From positions 1 through 35,108 of the forward strand of contig JAACDG010000063.1 in the NCBI GenBank assembly GCA_009937025.1: a stretch of DNA of 35,108 nucleotides, written 5' to 3'. The notes under the pieces are model-generated. The model was not told the origin of the DNA. It saw only the letters and a list, made by a program, of their open reading frames with translations, and searched no databases. Position 1 is the first letter of the stretch. Each line of letters opens with the position of its first letter. The position numbers and the translations under genes were made by a program. The stretch is from Methanobacteriota archaeon. Lineage in GTDB: Archaea; Thermoplasmatota; Poseidoniia; Poseidoniales; Poseidoniaceae. Positions 28,360 through 35,108 of the stretch are shown here, one piece after another.

Positions 28360-29859
28360 TCACTCAAGGGTCCACGATGGGCCTTCGGGTGTATCTTTGA
28401 CAACCACGCCCATTGCTTTGAGTTCGTCTCGTATTTCATCTGCTTTGGACCAATCTTTCGCAGCACGTGCTTCACCTCTAGCGACCAATAGAAGTTCTAC
28501 TGCATCGGCTACTTCTGCACGGCGTGGGTCTTCTTCAGGCTCTGCAAGCGCCATCTCACGTGAAGGGAGGATTCCGAGAACTTTTCCAGCAGTTTCTTCA
28601 AGCCAATCGATGGCATAATGGGCAAATGCATGAAGGTCAGCTTGGTCTAAATCACTGTCGAGAGTTTTACTGATTTCACGAACTGCACCCAAAACTTTCG
28701 CCACTGCTTCACGGCTGTTGAAATCATCATCCATTGCTTGAGCAAAACCTTCACCCATCTTTTCAAGCATCGCTAAAGAGCGAGAAAGAGGTTGTTGACT
28801 GGTGATATCTGCATGAGGTAAATCCACGAGTGTCATTTGAGTGTGTGAGATGTTCAAAGCACGCACATATGCTTCGAGTACCCGATTGTAGTTCCGTTCA
28901 GCATCTTTGAGAATTGTTTCATTCATGTCGATAGGCGAACGGTAATGAGCATTGATCAGTGAGAAACGAAGCACCATCGCATCTACTTTCTCTAGAATAT
29001 CTCGGATGGTCCAAAAGTTCCCAAGCGACTTACTCATTTTTTCGCCATCGATGTTGACAAAACCATTGTGCAACCAATGGTGTACAACAGGACTGCAGCC
29101 TGTGTGACATTCTCCTTGGAAGATTTCCGCTTCATGGTGAGGGAAGCGCAGGTCATGGCCACCGCCATGGATATCAAATTGCGCACCAAAGTAGTCCATC
29201 GACATGGCGGTACATTCGATGTGCCAACCAGGACGGCCAGGACCCCATGGAGACTCCCAAGTTGGTTCTCCAGGTTTGGCTGCTTTCCAAAGAGCGAAGT
29301 CTTTGTGGTCTTTCTTCGCTGAACCTGTGGCTCCAACACGCCCTCCAGCACCTGAACGAACAGCTTCGATATTTTGCCCCGTCAATGTACCGTATTTTTC
29401 GGGTGCTGAATCGATATGGAAATATACGCCTTCTTCGGTTTGATAGGCATGACCTTTGTCAATGAGGTCTTGAGTAATACGTATCATGTCATCAACGTAA
29501 TCTGTACAACGTGGATAATCATCTGCACGAAGGATATTGAGTGCATCCATATCTTCGTAATAGGTTGCAATGTTCTCATCGACCAACTGTTTCCAATCTC
29601 CACCGAGTTCGTTGGCTCGATGAATAATTTTGTCATCGATATCGGTAAAGTTTTGAACATAATGTACATCAAAACCGGATGCTTCGAGCCATCGATGAAT
29701 CAAATCAAAAGCAAGATAACAGCGTGCATGACCAAGGTGACAGCGGTCGTAAACAGTCACTCCACAGACATACATCGATACTTTCCCAGGTTCCATCGTC
29801 GAGAATTCGACTTTGTCTCTCCTTCGAGTGTCGTGCAGTCGGATGGGCATGGGGTTCAA
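28360..29859 (-). CDS. cysS: Cysteinyl-tRNA synthetase
   Basis: MYVCGVTVYDRCHLGHARCYLAFD, WHIECTAMSMDYFGAQFDIHGGGHDLRFPHHEAE, KMSKSLGNF. Near start, MPIRLHDTRRRDKVEF. Confidence 0.97.
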   Translation of the reverse strand: MNPMPIRLHDTRRRDKVEFSTMEPGKVSMYVCGVTVYDRCHLGHARCYLAFDLIHRWLEASGFDVHYVQNFTDIDDKIIHRANELGGDWKQLVDENIATYYEDMDALNILRADDYPRCTDYVDDMIRITQDLIDKGHAYQTEEGVYFHIDSAPEKYGTLTGQNIEAVRSGAGGRVGATGSAKKDHKDFALWKAAKPGEPTWESPWGPGRPGWHIECTAMSMDYFGAQFDIHGGGHDLRFPHHEAEIFQGECHTGCSPVVHHWLHNGFVNIDGEKMSKSLGNFWTIRDILEKVDAMVLRFSLINAHYRSPIDMNETILKDAERNYNRVLEAYVRALNISHTQMTLVDLPHADITSQQPLSRSLAMLEKMGEGFAQAMDDDFNSREAVAKVLGAVREISKTLDSDLDQADLHAFAHYAIDWLEETAGKVLGILPSREMALAEPEEDPRRAEVADAVELLLVARGEARAAKDWSKADEIRDELKAMGVVVKDTPEGPSWTLE

Positions 29860-29931
29860 CCAATGGTGTGAACAGCCTCACTTGAAGGTTAAGTTCCATT
29901 ACCGTGTGGGCATGCCATGGTAGAAGGTGAA

Positions 29932-30948
29932 ATGGACGTGGCGAAGACGGTTTTTGTTACCGGAGTCAATGGGCATATTGGCAATCATATTGTTCGAGAT
30001 TTACTTGAACATGGCTACAAAGTCATCGGCTCAGTTCGAGATTTGAACGACCCAAAGAAAGTCGACCATGTTCGACAACATGCGATTGATTTGGATTGTG
30101 AACAACGACTTGAATTGGTTGAAGGCGATGTTTTAGATGCGGATGGATGGACCGAAAAACTCGCTGGATGTGATGCTTTATTTCACACTGCAACAGTGTA
30201 TTCAAATTCAAAAAAGGCCGAGGTTATTCTTGATACCGCCAATAAGGGAACCACGCATTTACTCACCGCAGCAAAAAATGCAAACATTCCTCGGGTTGTC
30301 TACACCTCAAGTGTTGCTGCTGTTGGCTCTCTACCAAAAGGAAGAGAAAAAACCGAAGATGATTGGCAAACTCTTCGTTCTTCACCGTACACCGTCGCTA
30401 AAACTGAATCTGAAAAACTCGCATGGGAATTGGCAGAAAAACACGGGCTTGATTTGCGCGTGATCAACCCCGGAGGAGTTCTTGGTGGAGGTTTCATCAA
30501 ACCAACGCCAAGTGTTGACTATTTTCCCGATGCTATTGCTGGTAAATTCCCAATGGCTCCAAAAATACCTCTTCCAATTGTCCATGTCCGGGATGTAGCA
30601 CGTGCTCATCGTCGAGCATTTGAAGTCGACGAAGCTGAAGGGCGTTTCATTGTCGCACCGCATAAAAACAAAACCATTGCAGATGTCTGTCGAACTTTAC
30701 GTGAACAATTTCCTGAAACCAAATCACCTCGACGCGCAATACCTCGTTCATTGATGTTCATCGTGGTGTTCCAAGATTGGCTCATGGGGATATTCGGGGC
30801 GGAACGTCGAATGACAAGAAAGGCAGTCAAAGGGTATTTCCAAGGAGATGCAAATTTTTCATCTCAAAAGGCAACAGACGTTCTGGGCATGGAATGGGAA
30901 TCGTTTGAAGTTTGTATTCAAGATACTGCGGAGGCGTTTATGAAATGA
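29932..30948 (+). CDS. NAD(P)-dependent extended SDR, dihydroflavonol-4-reductase-like
   Basis: TVFVTGVNGHIGNHIVRDLLEHGYKV, DALFHTATVY, VVYTSSVAAVG, YTVAKTESEKLAWELA, RVINPGGVLG. Start could also be 29917. Confidence 0.88.
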   Translation: MDVAKTVFVTGVNGHIGNHIVRDLLEHGYKVIGSVRDLNDPKKVDHVRQHAIDLDCEQRLELVEGDVLDADGWTEKLAGCDALFHTATVYSNSKKAEVILDTANKGTTHLLTAAKNANIPRVVYTSSVAAVGSLPKGREKTEDDWQTLRSSPYTVAKTESEKLAWELAEKHGLDLRVINPGGVLGGGFIKPTPSVDYFPDAIAGKFPMAPKIPLPIVHVRDVARAHRRAFEVDEAEGRFIVAPHKNKTIADVCRTLREQFPETKSPRRAIPRSLMFIVVFQDWLMGIFGAERRMTRKAVKGYFQGDANFSSQKATDVLGMEWESFEVCIQDTAEAFMK

Positions 30949-31667
30949 TTCTTCATGATGAGAACGGTATTGAAATTGCAGGACTGAAAATCCCTGACCA
31001 TCTTCTTGCTCGGATGGGATGGTTGTTGCCGTTACTTACGGTCATCTTTTCAATGTCCATTCATGCAATGAGTGGTCACGCTCGTGCAATTCCTTTTTTC
31101 ATCTCAGAATCGGATTATCCCGGAATTGAACGGTGGATTTTCACAACCGGACTTGCTGCAAATGGTGTCATATTGTGCATCATCACATTCCGCTTCCGGC
31201 ATCTGTTCCAAAACTCAGAGAAAGTGAACCTCTCTCGTCTGTCTTTTTTTGCCGGCATCACAACAGGCTCAGCGTTGACTGTCCTGGCATTTGCCAACAT
31301 GTATGATGCACTTGTTCTGCATTGTATCGTTGCAATCATGGTTTTTGGTGGAGGGATTCTTTGGGGCGTTTCGAGCCATCTGTTGTTAGAATCAACAGAA
31401 CAACTCGGAAAGCGTCTTCGAAGAATCGGTTTAGCAATTGCTGCTTTTGGATTTGTTACGATGAACCTCATATTGATGTTCTACATTTCGACCCATCGAG
31501 AAGAGTTGAACAATGCCGACCAATCTATTCTTTTGCTTGACCACATTCAATCTGCAATTAACTATGCTGCTCCGGCAGAATACCTTCTGTTTCTTGGATT
31601 GATAATCACTCTCGCCTCATTCGAGCTTGACTTGAAAGCGCCAGTTGCATCTCAATCCAACGATTGA
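30945..31667 (+). CDS. Multi-pass membrane protein, Frag1/DRAM/Sfk1-like
   Basis: Several hydrophobic segments; conserved-looking first-loop motif HARAIPFFISESDYPGIERWIFTTGLAANGVIL resembles the PxIS...P...iF pattern of Frag1/DRAM/Sfk1. ATG at 30945 overlaps the upstream TGA (ATGA). Confidence 0.55.
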   Translation: MILHDENGIEIAGLKIPDHLLARMGWLLPLLTVIFSMSIHAMSGHARAIPFFISESDYPGIERWIFTTGLAANGVILCIITFRFRHLFQNSEKVNLSRLSFFAGITTGSALTVLAFANMYDALVLHCIVAIMVFGGGILWGVSSHLLLESTEQLGKRLRRIGLAIAAFGFVTMNLILMFYISTHREELNNADQSILLLDHIQSAINYAAPAEYLLFLGLIITLASFELDLKAPVASQSND

Positions 31668-32308
31668 AGTGGGCCGACTAATGCATCAGAGACATTGATG
31701 ATTGAACAACTCAAATCAAATTGGTCTCGTTCTTGCTGCGTCATCTCTCCAATTCGTAACGCCTCTTCGATAACCGCAGAAACAGCTTCTGGATGGTATT
31801 GAACTGTGAGTATTGGACGGTCAGGATGTCGACATGCCGCTATTGAACAATGGTCAGTCGAAGCAATCGGAATCATTTCACCTGCATCCACAACATGGTC
31901 TTGATGAGTGAAAAGTGCATTGATTACTCGACCATCATCATAGGTGACTTCGCTCACAAAGGCACTGGTTTCATCAGCACGAACAACACGTCCGCCTAAT
32001 GATGCAGCGATGATTTGATGTCCGAAACAAATCCCTAAGATGGGAACGGATGATGTTTGAATCAGGCGTGCAACCTCATCCATCCATGGCTCCCACATCG
32101 ACACATTTCTGCGTGAACCTGTGATGATAATGAGGTCGCATTCAACCGGTTCTTGAACTACAGTACCAAATTCATAATCGACACGCTGCGAAACATGAGG
32201 CGACCAGAGAGAGACTTTGGCATACTCAAAATGCTCGAGAATTTCACGGACTCCTTCTCGCCCGAAAGCTTGACGTTCTGCGAGAAGGTCAACGATGAGA
32301 ATGTGCAT
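31652..32308 (-). CDS. Class I glutamine amidotransferase domain protein (stand-alone)
   Basis: VPILGICFGHQIIAASLGGRVVRAD (Cys nucleophile) and VQYHPEAVS (His/Glu). Likely start MHILIVDLLAERQAFG at 32308, overlapping the mutY stop. Confidence 0.85.
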   Translation of the reverse strand: MHILIVDLLAERQAFGREGVREILEHFEYAKVSLWSPHVSQRVDYEFGTVVQEPVECDLIIITGSRRNVSMWEPWMDEVARLIQTSSVPILGICFGHQIIAASLGGRVVRADETSAFVSEVTYDDGRVINALFTHQDHVVDAGEMIPIASTDHCSIAACRHPDRPILTVQYHPEAVSAVIEEALRIGEMTQQERDQFDLSCSIINVSDALVGPLQSLD

Positions 32309-33264
32309 TATTGTCGGCCTCCAAGTGCGAGAATTTTTTGATCCAATGATGAGAGCGCAACGGCCGTTGGTTCCTGGCCTTGCTGGCATGTCCCAAGCCA
32401 AACCTGAACAAAAATATCTCGGTGCGTGAGGGTGTGCTTCACTTCACCAATGTATTCCAAGGATTCAATATCTATCTCCTCAGCCATTGGTGGGCCCCAA
32501 AGTCCTGCTAAAATACCCTCATCTCCTCTTTGAACAAGTTGAGGAAGGCCTGAGGCATCATAGCGAAGTTCACACATGAGGTCGAGACGCTTTCTCTTGA
32601 TTTTTTTGGGAAGAGGATATGCCAAAGGCTCGTTTCTTCCTGAGCAACTCGTAGAAACTGGGCATGTCCCACACTTGGGACGCTTTGGAGTACAAATCGT
32701 AGCACCTAATTCCATCAAGGCTTGATTCCAGTTCCCTGCATCTGATGTGAACAAATTATTGTTTGCCCAATGCTCAACTTCTTTGGTCAAAGGAGAAATT
32801 GATTTTGTTTGACGTGCCATAACTCGACGGATATTCCCATCGACACAAGCGACCGCTTCTCCAAAGGCGATACTGGCAACGGCTGCAGCAGTATAAGGGC
32901 CAATGCCTGGCAACTGGAGAAGTTCAAGCGAGGTTGTTGGCAATCTACCATCATACCCACCTTCATTTGATGAAAGACATACTTGACGAGAGAGGGCGTG
33001 CAGTCTTCGTGCACGACTGTAGTATCCTGCGCCTTGCCAGAGGTGAAGAACCTCATCAACTTCGGCATCTGCCATGGATTGCGGTGTTGGAAAACGTTCG
33101 ACTAATTTGAGCCAATAGCCAATGCCGCGACTTACTTGCGTCTGTTGAAGTAAAATTTCAGAAAGAAGAATTGACCAACCGTCTCGGGTATGACGCCAAG
33201 GTAAGTCTCGTTTGTGTTCAGAATACCAAGAGAGAAGAAGGTTTTGAGACAGGTGCATTCCCAC
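32308..33264 (-). CDS. mutY: A/G-specific adenine glycosylase
   Basis: LLSEILLQQTQVSRGIGYWLKLVERFPTP, HhH LPGIGPYTAAAVASIAFGEAVACVDGNIRRVMAR, FeS loop CTPKRPKCGTCPVSTSC, C-terminal NUDIX-like region. Confidence 0.93.
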   Translation of the reverse strand: MGMHLSQNLLLSWYSEHKRDLPWRHTRDGWSILLSEILLQQTQVSRGIGYWLKLVERFPTPQSMADAEVDEVLHLWQGAGYYSRARRLHALSRQVCLSSNEGGYDGRLPTTSLELLQLPGIGPYTAAAVASIAFGEAVACVDGNIRRVMARQTKSISPLTKEVEHWANNNLFTSDAGNWNQALMELGATICTPKRPKCGTCPVSTSCSGRNEPLAYPLPKKIKRKRLDLMCELRYDASGLPQLVQRGDEGILAGLWGPPMAEEIDIESLEYIGEVKHTLTHRDIFVQVWLGTCQQGQEPTAVALSSLDQKILALGGRQ

Positions 33265-33283
33265 TGTGCCACCTCACGGTTGC

Positions 33284-35108
33284 TCAGGCTTCCGCAGGTT
33301 CAACTTCAGCCTTTTTGGCTTCAATTGCTGCATCATTGGCTTTGATTTGTTCCCAAACGATTTCTGCAATATCTTTGACTTCCATCTCCGAACCAATTGC
33401 AGTCAAACCATCGGTCACCATGGTCGAACAGAATGGACAACCGACTGCTACCGTGTCCGCACCGGTTTCTGCAAGTTCCTTTGAACGGATGACGTTGACA
33501 CGGTCATGGCCTTCATCAACATGTTCTTCCATCCACATTTGGGCACCACCTGCACCGCAGCAGAACGATTCTTTGCCATGTCGGCCAACTTCAACATCCA
33601 CGCCACCGATTGCATCACGAGGTGCATCAAGTTCGCCGCCGATTCGACCAAGATAACATGGGTCGTGATAGGTGACGGTGCCATCGTGTTTCGGTTCAGG
33701 CAATTTGCCCTCAGATTGAAGATGATGGATGAGTTGAGAATGGTGCATCACTTCGATGTCTTCTCCACCGTAGTCTTTGTACTCCTTTCCAAGGGTATGG
33801 AAACAGTGAGGACAAGAGGCTACAATTTTCTTTACACCTACTTCTTCAAAGGTTGCCAAATTGGTTTCTGCTAACATTTGGAAGAGATACTCGTTACCTG
33901 CACGTCGCGCAGCATCGCCGCTGCAACCTTCTTGCATTCCCAGAATCCCAACATCAAGTCCTGCCTCTTTCATGATACTGATTGTATCACGTGCCACTTT
34001 CTTGTTGCGCTCATCGAAAGAGGCTGCACAGCCTGCGAAGTAAATGTATTCAGCAGGTTCTGCAACTTTGACATCAAGGTCAGCAGCCCAATCTCCACGC
34101 TCGTGAGCTGGCAATCCATAGGGGTTTGAATCCGATTCAAGATTCTCGATGGTTGCCATGAGAGGAAGAACGGTTGCTTCTACAGATTCGTCAAACTCCA
34201 TTCGCTCCATCATTAAATGGCGTCTAGCATCGGTCAATTTTGGAACATGGTCAATGTAGATCGGACAGGCTTCAACACAAGCATGGCATGTTGTGCAAGC
34301 CCAAATTGCATCTTCTCCAAATCGTGCGATGATGTCTTGTTCAGGAGTTTCTCCAGCGAGAAGTGCTGTAGCATTATCATTGGCGTAATGACGGACATCG
34401 TGAATGATTTGCATTGGGTTAAGTGATTTACCAGAGGCATAAGCAGGACAGACATCTTGACATCGAGCGCATGAAGTACAAGCCCATCCATCGATGAGAT
34501 TACGCCATGTCAAATCAGTATAATTCACCGTTCCAAAGGATTCTATGTCCAAGTCATCGAGAGGTACAGCCTTTCCATCCGCACCCCGTGCAAGGGGTTC
34601 CATTGCAGCCATAGGGCGCATATCATGGAAGAAGACATTTGGAAATGCCATAACCAAGTGCATGTGCTTGGAAAGCGGAATCAAGAATAGGAAAGTAGAG
34701 ATCGCGAGCATATGCATCCAATATGCACCAACAACCAGTGTCGTGCTTGGAACAAGAGTTACAGCAACCCATGAACCAATTGGCTCCCATGTAGCAGAGA
34801 CCGTGGATTCACCGGCTTCGACAAAGAAAGCCGTAACAGTGATTGTCATGATGAGGAAAAGAATGAAGTTTCCTTCAAGTTGAGATTTTCCTTTGAGTTT
34901 CTCAGGTGTGAAGATGACTCGTCGAATCAATGCTGCAACACATCCAATCAATGCAATTGTATATCCTGTTTCAACAATGAGGTTCCAAGGGCCACGAACA
35001 ATAGCAGGTAGAAGATTATGTGAAAACCAATTCGCAGTAGCCAAATCAAACATATCGGTTGAAAGCATCAAGAATCCCCAGAACATGAGGACGTGGATAC
35101 CCCCCGCT
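33284..35108 (-). CDS. Membrane-bound Fe-S oxidoreductase (NarI-like TM domain fused to HdrD/GlcF-type 2x[4Fe-4S] + CCG domains), 5' end truncated by window
   Basis: CTSCARCQDVCPAYA and CTTCHACVEACPIYI ferredoxin motifs; C-terminal CCG-domain repeats GCSGDAARRAGNEY and CCGAGGAQMWMEE; N-terminal TM segments. The frame stays open beyond the listed ATG to the window edge (...AGGIHVLMFWGFL). Confidence 0.88.
   Translation of the reverse strand, partial: AGGIHVLMFWGFLMLSTDMFDLATANWFSHNLLPAIVRGPWNLIVETGYTIALIGCVAALIRRVIFTPEKLKGKSQLEGNFILFLIMTITVTAFFVEAGESTVSATWEPIGSWVAVTLVPSTTLVVGAYWMHMLAISTFLFLIPLSKHMHLVMAFPNVFFHDMRPMAAMEPLARGADGKAVPLDDLDIESFGTVNYTDLTWRNLIDGWACTSCARCQDVCPAYASGKSLNPMQIIHDVRHYANDNATALLAGETPEQDIIARFGEDAIWACTTCHACVEACPIYIDHVPKLTDARRHLMMERMEFDESVEATVLPLMATIENLESDSNPYGLPAHERGDWAADLDVKVAEPAEYIYFAGCAASFDERNKKVARDTISIMKEAGLDVGILGMQEGCSGDAARRAGNEYLFQMLAETNLATFEEVGVKKIVASCPHCFHTLGKEYKDYGGEDIEVMHHSQLIHHLQSEGKLPEPKHDGTVTYHDPCYLGRIGGELDAPRDAIGGVDVEVGRHGKESFCCGAGGAQMWMEEHVDEGHDRVNVIRSKELAETGADTVAVGCPFCSTMVTDGLTAIGSEMEVKDIAEIVWEQIKANDAAIEAKKAEVEPAEA

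Overview
This 35.1 kb window is a gene-dense archaeal-looking chromosomal segment with very short intergenic gaps. From protein character (archaeal/eukaryotic-type IleS, HhH-MutS-like ATPase, archaeal lipoproteins with a GCFG lipobox, very large surface proteins) my best guess is a Marine Group II / Poseidoniales-type euryarchaeon. That is inference only; no marker phylogeny was run. I support 21 complete or nearly complete protein-coding genes plus one truncated upstream CDS tail. No rRNA, tRNA, CRISPR array or transposase was seen. Housekeeping genes: ileS, cysS, nadE, trhO, mutY, a thioredoxin, and an HdrD/GlcF-like membrane Fe-S oxidoreductase running off the right edge. Accessory genes are mostly exported or surface proteins: a 1702-aa membrane-anchored surface protein with an acidic, Trp/Tyr-rich cytosolic tail; a collagen-like/ELWxxDGT protein; an exported lamin-tail-domain + amidohydrolase + GTDNT-repeat + TM protein; a lipoprotein; and two paralogous exported CocE/NonD-type hydrolases flanking an opposite-strand MutS-like gene. 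The observations most worth checking are the MutS-like ATPase whose Walker A lysine is replaced by Asn, the split CocE paralogue pair, the LTD-amidohydrolase architecture, the fused aconitase-X protein, and the aromatic C-terminal tail of the giant protein.
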